A stretch of 64,000 bases of DNA from Topomyia yanbarensis (Eukaryota > Arthropoda > Insecta > Diptera > Culicidae). Position 1 is the stretch's first letter; each line of letters begins with the position of its first letter. The DNA lies in the NCBI RefSeq assembly GCF_030247195.1, contig NC_080670.1, positions 92,794,661 to 92,858,660 on the forward strand. Reading direction: 5' to 3'. The position numbers were made by a program, and so were the translations under genes. Under the pieces are notes generated by a model. That model saw only the letters and a list, made by a program, of their open reading frames with translations, was not told the origin of the DNA and did no database searches. This document shows positions 35,195 to 47,997 of this stretch, one piece after another.

Positions 35195-36302
35195 GTTATC
35201 TGTGTTTTTCTTAAGCACTGGTCGTGCCTCCCGCCGCTCCTGAATTTCAGTGAAATCTGCCTAGTTTGCGTTGTTTGAAGTGGAGTCGAAATTTTTAGAG
35301 TGATATTCACCGCATTGCTATTCATATCAGCGCCGAAAATCAACAAATTTGCCATTGCTTAAATGATCACCACAACTCACGTACGCTGTAACGATGAACT
35401 GCAAGAAGTGTGCCTCTGTGATAATGCCAGAAGAGAATAGCATCGTTTGTGAAGGCTTTTGTTCTGACCAATATCACGCCGATTGTGTTGCGCTGACCGT
35501 CCCAGAGGTGCTAAGTTGTAACAAACATCGAAATATTTGGTGGATGTGTACACTATGTATAGAAATAATGAACGACGTTCGACATTTGTGAGCTTTTCGT
35601 GATAAACGACAGGCGCTGTCTGACGCTGACTGCTTCATTCCGATTCGCCTTGCTTCTGTTGCCGTTCATGCAAAATCGCAGACAGATAAAAACAGCTCAA
35701 ATTATCTCGAGGAGTTGAGCAGAATAAAACAACAAATTGCCGATATGCAGGACTCCATTGCTGAGATTTCCCGATTACGTTTGGATGATACAACTGAACC
35801 AAACCATTCGCCCCCGGCACAGTCATCTCCGATGTCTTCTACTAAACTACAACACGGCACCGGTAGTATATCGACAACTTCGCGCTCTTCGACAATCTCT
35901 GCGTCATCGTTCTGCTGGCTTTTCTTTACACGTATCAAGAACTCTGTTAGCGAAACGGAAATCGCCGCTATGGTTTCGGGTGCATTAGGAAGTGATTCTG
36001 TGGTAGTAAAAAAGTAGGTACCCGAATGGAAGGATGCAGCATCAATGCCGTTTATTTCATTCAAGGTTGGGATCGATGTAAAGTTAAAGCGCATTGCGTT
36101 ATCTCCAGCTACATGGCCGCGCGGGATTTGTTTCCGGGAATTTCACGAGCGGTTCGGCGTTTGGGAGCCTTAATATGACTAGAATATATCGTAAATTTTT
36201 CAATGTTCTATCTGTATAACGTATTGTTTGTTCCGAGTGATTCGTTCCTAATGTTAAAATGTAAATTAATTAATTTTATGTTAAGTGGTAGTCTGTATGG
36301 TG

Positions 36303-36330
<28 letters not shown>
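35195..36330 (+). mobile_element. ORF1-only LINE derivative (no ORF2)
   Basis: The 5' UTR (from about 35195) leads to ORF1 (35394-36173), then directly to about 130 bp of 3' UTR and an (AAAT)n tail. No endonuclease or RT lies between. It is inserted in the plus-strand LTR. The 5' edge is approximate. Confidence 0.7.
35394..36173 (+). pseudogene. LINE ORF1 protein with PHD-like zinc finger, two stops
   Basis: A 260-codon frame from ATG 35394 to TAA 36171-36173, interrupted by TGA at 35589-35591 and TAG at 36015-36017. The N terminus has Cys/His residues of a PHD-like finger (CKKC ... CEGFC ... YHADC ... WWMCTLC). A coiled-coil-like middle follows (KQQIADMQDSIAEI). A conserved C-terminal part contains FFTRIK, VPEWKDAASMPFISFKVG and WPRGICFREF. 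Such ORF1 proteins belong to CR1-group LINEs, where they bind element RNA. The frame is unbroken apart from the two point stops. Confidence 0.8.
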
Positions 36331-36465
<135 letters not shown>

Positions 36466-37634
36466 TTCATTTGCTTGTTATTTATTTATTCCATATTCAT
36501 TTATTTACACTATTTATTCACTCAATTATTTATATTATATGTCAGATAGTTTATTTACATTTTTTTGTTCATTGGTTTATTTTGTGAAAATTATACAATG
36601 TAAAGGTTATGCATGCAACCAATCTGATCTAAAAATTCAGATAAACTTTTATCGGGACACCAACCCATACATGTTTGTAAACAACGTTTTCCCCTGCTAC
36701 GCTGTATACGAGAAGAGGTCATCGATCGCGAGTGGCGATGGTTTCCGTGGGCACGGGGGAGGTAAAAAGGGCTTCCCGCGTCGAAAACGGGATCAGTTAG
36801 TAAAAGTTCGGTCCGAGGAGTGATGACCCGCGGCAGCGTAGTCCCTTCGTGATACTGGGATAGTGCGTTTTACTCGTGATACGGAAAATTTGAAGTGGGA
36901 TCTGAAAGATCCGAAGCAACGGGATTAGTTAGTATAAGTTCGGTCTGAGGAGTTATGACCCGCGGCAGCGTAGTCCCTTCGTGATACTGGGATAGTGCGT
37001 TTTACTCGTGATACGGAAAATTGAAGTGGGATCTGAAAGATCCGAAGCACGATCTGCCAGAATCATTACACGATCGGTAACTTCTGGCCGGATCAATCGA
37101 GTGGGGTCAAAGTGTAGGCAAAGGCCTAGGAAAAACTTTTCACCCAGTGCGAGTGCGAGATTGTGGTCAAATGACGCCATTACGGGAGACGACTGGTGTG
37201 AAGTTTAGATTAAAACAGCTGTAAACCCCACTCGATAGTGCAAAGACGCGCGCGAAAGTTTATGTGCAGTGTACCACTCCCGGACCTTTACCGAAACGCA
37301 GGCCAACGTTACACAGCCGAGTTGCCGCCGCATCTGGATCCCGACCGACGGAAGCACCCGGTCTGAACACTCGTTTGCTGTTACAGTACCAGTTCGTCGT
37401 CGCCCAGTCCCGGGAAACCCATCGCAGCAGCAAGTCGACCAACGTTCGTCCCGGCCGCAACGATACTCCACACAGCTAAAGTGGAATTAAGTGTATCATG
37501 CACAAGTATTTTTGTTTTGTTGAAATAAATGTAAGGTCTTGTCTATATAAGCTGTTTTTGTATAATTAGTGACGTTCTTGAAGTGCTATTTTGTTCATTT
37601 TGATAATTATACTTTGCCCAGAGACCATAGGGTT
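36466..37634 (+). repeat. Plus-strand LTR, continued
   Basis: Complement of the minus-strand LTR (compare 24700-25790), including CATGCAACCAATCTGATCTA and TCGAGTGGGGTCAAAGTGTA. A 132-bp stretch is duplicated in tandem (36788-36919 and 36920-37049), ending GATCTGAAAGATCCGAAGCA each time. It is interrupted at TAGGGTT (37628-37634). Confidence 0.85.
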
Positions 37635-38457
37635 TTTTTTATTCATTTCGTTTATTTGATAGGCACAAATGCGTTAGCTTGGCGGTGCCAAATGCTTTTG
37701 TTTTTACATTTTGGATATCTTAAAACTAGGAGGTTACAATGTTGAAATATTTTTTTTACAAAGGAAAAGAAAGTTTACAGCTATCTTAAGACTAGAAATA
37801 AGATTCAATATACAAGAGAGGGCCAAAAGATTTTTTTATGAAAAAATTTAAAACAAGGGATTCACTTTGATATACAAGAGGGGGAGTAATAGTATTTTAC
37901 GAAATATTTTACGGTTATCTTAAAACTAACAATATAGTTTAGTACACAAAAGGGGGAACAAATATTTATGAGAAACTTCACAGAAATCTTAAAACTAGGG
38001 ATTCAATTCTATTTACAGGATGGAGGACAAGAGTTTCAATAAAGAGTAAAAATTATAGCTATCTTAAAACTAGGAATAGAGAATACTAATTTGAATTTTT
38101 TAACTAAAACTTATGCTTGGTCAAGATATTCAGAGGGTGGCTTATTTCCGCATCAGTGTAGCAGCAGTTGTATCAAGGACAGGGGAGAGACAGGGAAAGA
38201 ATAGCAAAACTTGCAACCATCACTCGAACGGGGGGGGAGGGGGATCAGCGAAACAAATTTGCGCCTCAGTCTAGTAAGTCGTCGAGTACCGGATTGGCGG
38301 ATGGTATTCTTCGGACCCGCGGGGAATCCTTCAAAAGTCATCGGACCTCGAGTCGCTCTCGCTTCAGTTTCCTTCTATGCAGGCGTAGTGGTAAGGGCGA
38401 CGGCGGTTACATAGTGGCACTCTGGAGCTGATCGGTTCCACAAGGCAGGAGGAAACT
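37635..38457 (-). other. 3' UTR of the I-type LINE
   Basis: AT-rich with repeated ATCTTAAAACTA motifs at about 60-90-bp intervals. It ends in an AATAAAAAAA-type tail on the minus strand. Its last ~400 bp recur at 53446-53850. Confidence 0.75.
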
Positions 38458-41400
38458 CTAAAAACGAGAAATAAAAGAGAGGGGCTGAATTGGGATATTT
38501 ATCGTTTTTATGAAGGCATAAATAAGGGACATATAAGGGAAATCACGAGTTGCCAGCATATCTCGGACTGGTACATTGGGTGGTCTACCTCGGGCCCGAA
38601 GGGATTCCTTTAACTGAGACCTGGCGTCACAATACCCGGCGCATACCCAGACAACGTGTTCGATGTCGTGATTCACTACTCTCCGCAAGCCCAATACGCC
38701 GCAAATGCGCATCCATGGTGTAGTGATTGGACATAAGTCGGGACATTACGCGAATAAAATCCCGACCCACATCCACCCCCCCCCACCAACCAAGGCTTCG
38801 TTGATACCTTTGGGATAATTGAATGTAGCCATCGTCCAAGTTCCCCATTGCTCCACGAGGTTTGCCAACTGTTGAGTGTCCTCTGACGACAAATACTAAA
38901 AAATTCGTTGAAGCAGATTGGTCTTTCGTATATGTCACCATTTAATGCGCCCACCTTTGCTAATGAGTCGGCCTTTTCATTGCCCGGGATAGAACAATGA
39001 GAGGGGACCCAAATAAAGGTAATCTGATAAGATTTTTCAGATAACGTACACAAGGACTCCTGTATCTTCCCCAGAAAATACGGGAATTGCTTCTTAGGCT
39101 TCACCGCACGAAGAGCCTCGATAGAGCTGAGGCTGTCCGAAACGATGAAGTAGTGATCTGTGGGCAGAGTGTCGATGATCCCAAGGGTGTACTGAATTGC
39201 AGCTAACTCTGCGACGTAAACTGAAGCGGGATCATTGAGCTTGAATGAAGCGGTGATAGTATTGTTGAAGATACCGAAGCCAGTGGACCCAACGAGATTT
39301 GATTTGTGGGCGTATATGGTCCGGGATTCCACGAATCTCTTCCTTCATGGATGTGTCGAAGAATACAGTAGAATCAGAAGTATCTAGGAAACGGACACGG
39401 TTGGGATTGTACGAAGAAGGATTGATGCTCTGTGCCATGTAGTCGAAGTACAAGGACATAAAACGGGTTTGAGAATTAAGCTCGACGAGCCTCTCGAAGT
39501 TTTCAATCACCAACGGGTTCAGAATGTCGCATCGGATGAGCAATCGATATGAGAGTTCCCAAAATCGATTTTTTAGCGGAAGAAAGCCCGCCAGCACTTC
39601 AAGACTCATCGTATGGGTCGAGTGCATGCAACCCAAGGCAATGCGCAAGCAACGATACTGGATTCTCTCCAGTTTGATGAAGTGTATGTTCGCAGCGGAG
39701 CGGAAACAGAAACACCCGTACTCCATCACCGACAATATCGTTGTTTGGTACAACCTGATCAGGTCTCCTGGGTGAGCACCCCACCATGTTCCAGTTATTG
39801 TTCGGAGAAAATTGATCCTTTGTTGGCATTTCTGTTTCAGATACCTAATGTGACATCCCCAGGTACCTTTAGAGTCGAACCAGACCCCGAGATATTTAAA
39901 TGTGAAAACCTGGTTGATCGTTGCACCCATTAATATAAGCTGGAGTTGCGCCGGCTCACGCTTCCTAGAAAAAACAACCAACTCAGTTTTCTCCGTGGAG
40001 AACTCAATACTCAGCTGAAGAGCCCAAGCAGACAAATTATCCAAGGTATTTTGTAATGGTCCTTGCAAGTCGGCAGCTTTGGGCCCTGTAACAGAGACCA
40101 CCCCGTCGTCTGCAAGTTGCCTTAGCGTGCATGAATTGGCAAGACAATCGTCAATGTCATTCACGTATAAATTGTAGAGCAGGGGACTTAGACATGAGCC
40201 CTGGGGAAGACCCATGTAGCTAAATCGCGATGTTGTTAAATCGCCATGCGAAAAGTGCATGTGCTTTTCAGACAACAGGTTTAGCAAAAAGTTATTTAAA
40301 ATTGGTGAAAGACCATGCTGGTGCAGCTTCTCTGACAGAATGTTGATAGAAACTGAGTCAAAAGCCCCCTTAATATCCAAGAAGACTGATGCCATCTGCT
40401 CTTTGTTAGCATAGGCCATTTGGATTTCTGTAGAAAGCAACGCAAGGCAATCGTTCGTCCCTTTGCCTTTGCGGAAGCCAAATTGTGTATCTGACAGTAA
40501 GCCATTTGCTTCAACCCAATTGTCGAGGCGAAACAAGATCATTTTCTCGAACAACTTCCGAATACAGGACAGCATTGCAATCGGCCGATACGAGTTGTGG
40601 TCGGAGGCTGGTTTTCCTGGTTTTTGGATGGCGATGACCTTCACTTGCCTCCATTCATAAGGGACAATGTTACCCTCAAGAAACTTGTTATATAAATTCA
40701 ACAAGCGCCTTTTTGCAGTGTCAGGCAGATTCTTCAACAAGTTGAATTTGATTCTGTCTAACCCTGGGGCGTTATTGTTGCACGATAAGAGAGCAAGTGA
40801 GAACTCCACCATCGAAAACGGTATTTCGTTCGCGGTATCGTGAGGAGACGCGGCGCGGCACGTTTTCTGTACCGGGACAGAGTCCGGACAGATCTTCTTG
40901 GCGAAAGCGAATATCCAACGGTTTGAATATTCCACGTTCTCGTTGGTACTATTACGGTTACGCATACGTCGAGCCGTACCGCAAAGAGTGCTCATCGCTG
41001 TTTCTCTCGTTAACCCGTCGACGAACCGGCGCCAATAACTGCGTTTTTGGCTTTCATTAGACTCTTCATTCGCCTTTCTAACGACGCGTACTGTTGATAG
41101 CTAGCGGGTAACCCGTCTTCCCGGAAGGCCTTATATGCAGTGGACTTTTCCGCGTACAGCTCTGAGCACTCTTTATCCCACCACAGGGTGGGAGACCGTC
41201 CATGGGTATTCGCGCTGGGTACTGGTTTAGTCTGAGCTTGATTCGCACTGTCGAGAATCAAGCCAGCCAAAAACCTGTACTCTTCCTCCGGAGGAAGTTC
41301 TTGAGTGGATTCGATTTTAACGGATATCGCGGTCGCGTAACTCTTCCAATCAATGTTCCGTGTGAGGTCATACGAGACATTGATTGTTTCCGATGGTCTT

Positions 41401-42116
41401 GAACCGTTAGCAATTGAAATCACGATAGGCAAATGATCGCTACCGTGGGGATCAGGGATCACCTTCCACATGCATTCTAACTGTAGCGATGTCGAGCAAA
41501 GCGACAAATCCAACGCGCTTGCGCGTGCTGGTGGTGTAGGAATCCACGTCATTTCTCCCGTGTTTAAGATGGTCATGTTGAAATTATCGCAAAGATCTTG
41601 GATCAATGTTGATCTATTATCATCATGAAGACAGCCCCATACCGTACCGTGCGAGTTAAAGTCTCCCAGAACTAGCCGCGGTGCCGGTAAGGATTCCGTG
41701 ATATTACAAAGCGTTCGGTGCCCTACCGAGGCTCTAGGAGGAATGTAGATGGAAGCAATGCAAAGGTACCTTTACCTTTGACTAAAACTTGACAAGCGAC
41801 AATTTCAATGCCAATGCCAATGTGTTGAAGGGAGGTTAATTCGGTTGAAAGAATAGCACTTTTTGATCCCCAAAAGTACTCCTCCATAGGGGTTTTCTCG
41901 ATCCAGACGGATTATATTAAAGTCGTGGAAGTTGAGATTTGTATCGGAAGTTAACCAAGTTTCACATAATGCGAAAGCATCACATTTTAAACTATTTAGT
42001 AAAAATTTAAAGGAATCGATTTTCGGGAGGATACTTCTGCTGTTCCACTGTAGAACAGTGATCGAATCGGTGACCTCGTTCGATGACTTAGCCATCGAAG
42101 GATACGATCGCTGCAA
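38458..42116 (-). pseudogene. I-type LINE ORF2: endonuclease, RT, RNase H
   Basis: ATG at 42116 overlaps the end of ORF1 by 29 nt. The endonuclease starts LQWNSRSILPKIDSF and continues with LGDFNSHGTVWG (about 41640) and GSDHLP. RT (40995 to about 39340) has YRPIAMLSC, FLDIKGAFDSV, GLPQGSCLSPLLYNLYVND and LADD. RNase H (39332-38790) has AELAAIQ, VSDSLSS and WVPSHCSIPGNEKAD. The C terminus has HDIEHVVW. At least four frame changes break it: about 41760-41810, about 41030, about 39335, and a C9-type run near 38773-38782. It would have nicked target DNA and copied element RNA, but this copy cannot make one protein. Confidence 0.9.
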
Positions 42117-43425
42117 GGAGGGGCCATTTCGCAGTCAACTGCTTCAAAAATGTTTGCACTATAGGGAGAAAACGTATCAGAAGGCTTTTAAGAGGATCAG
42201 TAACATTGAAAGCTGTGAAAATTAAGTCCACTATGTCAGAAAATTTCATTAGTCCGCTACTGGACTGAGTATCTGTTTGAAAAAAGGGGACACTTGGGGT
42301 TTTTGGTGTCCCTGGAAGTGGTGGGTACTCCTTGTTAGAATTAATATTTCCAAGTCCTGGAGCAAATTGCTTCGGCTTTTGTGCATCACTTCCGTTGGAT
42401 TTATTGATTGTTGTTGGCGCACTCTGAGTGGACGACACCTTGGCACCCTTACGAGGCAATGTCGGGGAGGCTGGATTTCTCCTCTTCCTGGATTCCCCTG
42501 GGTTAACCAAAGATGTTCCCTCTCGTGGGTCGTCAGATTCTTGCTCAGCGTTAGCCAAACCAGCATAGGGATTTTCGGACAGGACAGATGGCGAAGCATT
42601 CTTTAGCATTTCTGCATAAGAACGCCTTGAGCGTTCCTTAAGGGAGCGCTTAATTTTATCCCCGCGCTGCTTGTACGCAGGACATGATTTAAGAGCATGT
42701 GAAGGGCCCCCGCAGCAAATACACTTTTCAGTTTCTTTGTCGCAAGAGTCATCCTCATGCTCTCCTTCGCATTTGCCGCATCGTTTCTTATTTCCACAAT
42801 ATGTGGCTGTGTGGCCCAACTGCTTGCAATTGCTGCAGCTCATGACCCGCGGTACAAACAGGCGAACTGGTAGGCGAACCTTGTCAAGAAGGATGTAGTT
42901 GGGAAGAGAGGACCCGGCGAATGTCACCCGATGTTAGCCTGATAGAGAGTAGGTAGTCTTACCTCCCTCGGTGTTTGCGGTATACAATTGTTTGCATTCT
43001 AAGATCTTAATCTGTTCAAGAGAGGGGTCCTTAAAGCAGCCAACCCAGTGCTCCAACAGTTCTTCGCATTTCAGGCCCGGTTCGGACACTACCCCATCGA
43101 TTTCACAGGCCACACAAGGCACGTACGCTTTGAATTCCCGCGTAAAGCGCTCACAGCAAGCAATCGCGTTTGCCTGGCCGAGATCATTCACTAGAACACG
43201 TATCTTGTTTGCCCGAACACGTGTTATCTGAGTTACGGCCGGGTAATTAGCAGTCAGATCTCGAGAAAGTTTTAATATATTAACCGGTTTCTCTCCGGTC
43301 CGAAAATATACCACCCATGGCCCAGAGGAACCTTCTGGGTACTGCTTTATACGGGGAGCAATGCGAGTATTAGGGGGATCAGGGACTTCCATGATTACAT
43401 CAGATGGTATTTCGCCCTCGGCCAT
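42088..43425 (-). pseudogene. I-type LINE ORF1, Gag-like, one stop
   Basis: A 445-codon frame from ATG 43425 with a single in-frame TAA at 42934-42936. It has an RRM-like N-terminal half and then zinc knuckles: CSNCKQLGHTATYC (CCHC), a second Cys-rich CGKCEGEHEDDSC, and CICCGGPSHALKSC (CCHC). RSYAEML and a Ser/Pro/Lys-rich tail follow. This is the nucleic-acid-binding partner of ORF2. The frame is otherwise open throughout. Confidence 0.87.
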
Positions 43426-43741
43426 TTAAGCACGAGGGCAGAGCGTTATATAAACGGGAATGTGTCTTATTATTTGATTACAAGGTAGAGTAAAAGTAGG
43501 GAAAAGGAAAGAAAGCAAACGAGGAAAAAAAATAAAGCAAAACTTATCTGCAAACAACGTCGATTGTTCCGCACCAGCGAAAACAATGTACTGGATTTAC
43601 TGCCGGCACCAGCAGAATGGCAGCTAACGAACGAACAAAGGATGACCTTCAATCACTGAAATTTACACACCGAACACCACTGTGAAATATAACGATCCGT
43701 TCCGTTCAAAGGTTGGGAGACGTATGACCATCGGTAGGGTT

Positions 43742-43785
43742 GTAAGTCCACTCAATGAAATTCTCCAGGAAACTATAAATCATGG
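43742..43785 (+). repeat. Last recognisable piece of the plus-strand LTR
   Basis: AAGTCCACTCAATGAAATTC matches the minus-strand LTR (AAGTCCACTAAGTGAAATTC in element orientation), confirming that the LINE split one LTR. Similarity is lost soon after. Confidence 0.7.
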
Positions 43786-44219
43786 AAAAATTAAACCATA
43801 AATTCAATACATGCATTCAAAAATATGAAGGTATTTGCTAATTCAGATCAATTTATGTTATGATACGGTTTTTGCTGGAAATTTTGTACAAACGTGATTC
43901 GCTGGTTGGGTTGACAGATGTTAAAACTGGTTAAAGGGGATGTTATTAGTACAAGTTCATCTGCTCATATCTCTAACTATTGTCAGTTATATTGTCGAAT
44001 TGAATTTAACATGAGAATTTGACATTCAGATGTTTTAGTTCAACTAGCGGAGGTCCAACTAAAAGCGGCTCCTGTTAAAAATTGAGCGACCAGCGAATCA
44101 CGACTGTGTTAGTTTTAACATTTCATATATCCACAATTCGTAGTATACGCATTCAACTAGTATAGAAAAATGGATAGGCCGCTATTTTTAATACAGAAAT
44201 ATTCACTGAATAACTATAA
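43786..44219. other. No gene recognised
   Basis: AT-rich. No domain, repeat end or long frame seen. Confidence 0.45.
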
Positions 44220-44545
44220 TACATATAGTTGGGATCAATTATATTGTCTATTTATTGATTTAGACAACTCTATTTTATATTCTTCTTAATGAAAATTAAC
44301 GATGAAATGTCTACCTGTTCAATAATGAAAAAATAATTAGAATCGGTCAACAAACCATTGAGATATGGCCTTTTGAAGTAAACATTCCAACTTTTATCTA
44401 TTTTTTTAAATTTACACATTATATTTAACGTTTGGTAGACAACCCTATTTTCATATTTTTTCAGTGCACCATATAAATAACACCTTTTTTACATTACACG
44501 TATAAACAATCTGAATAGTCAATGGACAAACATGGAAATATGACC
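44220..44545 (-). repeat. X element, right inner arm
   Basis: Complement of 29404-29775 and 34596-34967, including the segment complementary to GGGTTGTCTACCAAACGTTA, with scattered differences. Confidence 0.8.
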
Positions 44546-45403
44546 AAAAACATGTAATCTATTATTAACGCCAAAACGGCTTATTTTAGGTCAAAAGTAT
44601 CTTCGGAGAATTTAATGGAGGAAATATGCCCTTTCTTTTGGTATTGTGCTTTTGCTGATTAATCCCCCTATGAGTGAGATATTTTCACAAATTTTCTTGA
44701 AAGTGATTATATCGAAATGATGCCTTCTACAAATTTGTAGCTCTTACTTTTGCGAATAACTTTACTGAAGACTTCAAATATCTATTTTGAATACTTTAAA
44801 AGTTATGGCTTGTTGTTTGTGGATTACTCTTTGTCGCCTATTTATGGTTCAATATAGAAATAATCCATTGAAATAAGCCAAACATTATTTCGACAAATCG
44901 AATTTTGTATTTCATTTTTCTATCTACAACCGCTAGAAATAATCACCGAACACTTCCAAGTTGTCTGGAAGTAACTTGATAACTTATCAGTGCAAAAATG
45001 TTCATTTGTGCGAACCTTCTGACTGCATTTTTTCTAACTAATGACCATCGGATCGATCTGAAACATATCGGAAAATGAAAAGCGAAATAAATAACTCCAA
45101 GCAACGGCGTAGCCCAGAGAAGGTTTTGGGGTTTAACACCATACAAAAAATATTGGATTGAAGTTGAAAATTTATTGATGCTGACTGATTTAATTCAATA
45201 TTACAATAACAATTATCTGATCCGTACATTGATAACCTGTTGTTGTAAACATCATGAGGACTTTTGATAAATTGTCGGAATGGGGTCCTGATATGTAACT
45301 GATCTATTGGTCTTGATTTCACAGTTGTCTCATAGCATCAATATCAAATTCCTGCCTGAAAACATTCCAATAGTAATTTCCAGAATTCATCAATCATAAT
45401 CCT
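44546..45403. other. No gene recognised
   Basis: AT-rich, no supported feature. Short frames near 44943-45322 have no domain. Confidence 0.45.
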
Positions 45404-45990
45404 CAGATTTCTTTTCAAATTGAGCTCGCTTTTGTAGAGATGTACTGTAATAAGGGTCTTTATTTAATAGGAAGCAAAGTTAAGATTGATTTATTGTCTA
45501 TGAAACAAAGAACTGCTTACCAAAAATACATAACTTTCAACATTTGCTAAAAATGTTTTTGTCTTTTTCATTCACTCTAAAATTCATCAATCCAATCCCG
45601 ACCCGAAGGGCCGAGTATCATATGCCAATCGACTCAGTTCGTCGAGATCGGAAAATGTCTGTGTGTATGTATGTGTGTACGTGGAAAAAATATGACCAGA
45701 TTTCTTTTCAAATTGAGCTCGCTTTTGTAGAGATGTACTGTAATAAGGGTCTTTATTTAATAGGAAGCGAAGTTAAAATTGATTTAATGTCTATGAAACA
45801 AAGAACTGCTCACCAAAAATGCATAACTTTCAACCTTTGCTAAAAATGTTTTTGCCTTTCTCATTCACTCTAAAATTCTTCAATCCAATCCCGACCCGGA
45901 GGGCCGAGTATCATATGCCAATCGACTCAGTTCGTCGAGATCGGAAAATGTCTGTGTGTATGTATGTGTGTGTGTGGAAAAAATGTGACC
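45404..45990 (+). repeat. Two-copy 293-bp tandem repeat
   Basis: Copies begin CAGATTTCTTTTCAAATTGA at 45404 and 45697. Each includes GAGATGTACTGTAATAAGGG, CCAATCCCGACCC.GA.GGGC, GACTCAGTTCGTCGAGATCGG and a TGTGTATG run. It is a variant of the 340-bp family at 18682. Confidence 0.85.
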
Positions 45991-46560
45991 TCTGTTTCTC
46001 AGAGATGGCTGGACCGATTTGCACAAAGTTAGTCTCAAATGACTCCATTCGACTCTAGCAGGTCCTGATCGATTTTGATGAGCATTTGATTATTGTTGTA
46101 TGACCAATTATATGTATAGGTCAAATGTTCAAAAACAGTAATTTAAGGTCAAGATAGCATCATTTGGAAATCGCCAATTTCGGAGGTTTAGTATCTTCGA
46201 TGAGTTTTACAAACGTTAAACAGCACATCATTTGATAAAATAATTTTGACGGTATATCGTCCAAGAAGTATTTATGGTGAATTTACTCAGGTTAATATTC
46301 ATGACTACAATAAAGTTCATGACTACAAATTCACTAAAGACACGAACTCTGTTACTATTTTCTGAACAATTAATTCTGCATAATTTTAAAACTTCAAAAA
46401 TTACGATTTCGGAATTATGCCGTTTGGACAGTAAGATCGATTTTCAGCAAACCCCCACCAAACCGAATTTCTGGCTACGCCGCTGACTTCAAGTAAGTAG
46501 AAACAAAGTCGTTCTACATTCGTTTACAAGAAACTTCTTCGAATGCTGAATATCTATTAT
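45991..46560. other. No gene recognised
   Basis: Downstream flank of the repeat (GAGATGGCTGGACCGATTTG to about 46060), then AT-rich DNA without support for a gene. Confidence 0.45.
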
Positions 46561-47100
46561 AATACATTGAAACCCCGATTAGTTAGCCAAATCTTAATAT
46601 ATAAAAATCAATGTATGATTGTATGTATGTATGTCCGCTAACTACTTCTAAACTACAAGTCCGATCTTGATTAAATTTGGCATATGTATTCCTTTCTTCA
46701 AGCAGATGTTCATGGTAAGGTTTTGTGAGGGGGTTTACCTGATTTTTTGTGTGGGGGGGGGGGGGGGGTGAGGGCAGTGAGTTAAAGAATTATTTTTATA
46801 TCCATAAAGTATTTGACATGTATATTTCTACCACTAAGGAGGTTGCTATGGTGGGTGGGGTGAACCATGCAATGGGGAGGGGGAGTTTTCTGAAGTAATC
46901 CTTATCTATTCATTCAATGCGATTATTAGCGACGAACTCGATTTCGACATAAAGTTTGCTTCCATCAAGAAGATGGCCATAGGGCAGATTTTGTGCATGA
47001 TGTTAGGGAGGTAGATACCTGAGCCGAGGAAGGGGAGAGGGGGGGGGGGGGTGCACTGAATATATATTTAATGATCTAAAATTTTATTATGTTTAGGTTT
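46561..47100. repeat. Low-complexity repeat with poly-G tracts
   Basis: TATAAAAATCAATGTATGAT and a TGTATGTATG run introduce a block with G tracts at about 46754-46769 and 47037-47052 and several GGGTGGGG motifs. No coding sequence. Possibly the start of a dispersed element, not identified. Confidence 0.5.
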
Positions 47101-47536
47101 ACCAGCACAAAAATGGAATGGCAAGAATTTATTTGATAGAGAACTTTTACGCGAACGACCAAATCTTGCGCTTACGGAACACACTACTTGCAATATCAAT
47201 CAAAATTCAGGTATAAGCGAAGTGCTGAAAGAATAGTATAGGACGAGTTCACGATGACACATAAATGAAACCAATCGGATATTTGGTGGCGAGGTGGACG
47301 ATCTTCGTCAAAGTTTGCCTGTTGTTCCACATCTACTGATGAAATTAATTCTTGCTTAAGGGGGTTTTCGATGAAAAAAATATCGCCCCCAAAATTTTTG
47401 TTTTGCCGTACCGAGTCTATTCGGTCAATAATGCAAGATTTGAGCAATGCTTTCCTAAATTTTCACCGAAAAATATTGAAAGTTTGGTGAGCTACAGTGA
47501 ATCTTCAGGAGACATGCGATGTACACCATAACTCTA
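47101..47536. other. No gene recognised
   Basis: No supported feature. The short frame 47196-47447 on the minus strand has no recognised domain. Confidence 0.4.
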
Positions 47537-47851
47537 CACACCTAGAAAAAATAGTGTAAATTTACGTCTCCTGACCCTGACATATACGAGTATCAAAAAT
47601 GACTTAGTTTTACGTATGATTTTAATTTTATATGACGTTTAATTTCATAAATCATGTAATTTTACTCCACATACAGCATTTATTCTGAATGGTAGGAAGT
47701 GTAATTTTATGTCATTGCGCATGTAAAGTATATTTTTCATGTAAAATTAAACGGAACACGATAATGTTGCGTCATTTGGTAAATTACGGTTTGTTGAATT
47801 GTGTCATGTTTGCAATTACGTCAACGATAAAATTCAGATTTTTTTGGTGTG
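47537..47851. mobile_element. 315-bp MITE with TA target duplication
   Basis: The ends CACACCTAGAAAAAATAGTG and (inverted) CACACCAAAAAAATCTGA are similar, and TA flanks both sides (47535-47536, 47852-47853). The interior is AT-rich with repeated TAAATTTAC/GTAAAATTA motifs. The TA duplication suggests Tc1/mariner-type mobilisation. Confidence 0.7.
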
Positions 47852-47997
47852 TAAATCTACTGAACCAAATTATAAGAAATTTTACAAAATCTGCATGATT
47901 TTGTAAAATAATACAATCCGTTGAAGAATTGATCGATTGCGTATATTGACTTCAATTTCATGTACTACTATATCCAAAATAAAATCGACGGTTACCA

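Larger units (their letters stand above)
37635..43734 (-). mobile_element. I-type LINE with RNase H, 6.1 kb
   Basis: Near full-length non-LTR retrotransposon on the minus strand, flanked by TAGGGTT (37628-37634 and 43735-43741). On the minus strand: 5' UTR, ORF1 (43425-42088), ORF2 (from 42116) with endonuclease, RT, RNase H and a C-terminal zinc region, then about 0.8 kb of 3' UTR. RNase H after RT places it in the I/LOA/R1 group. The LTR it entered resumes at 43742. Confidence 0.9.
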
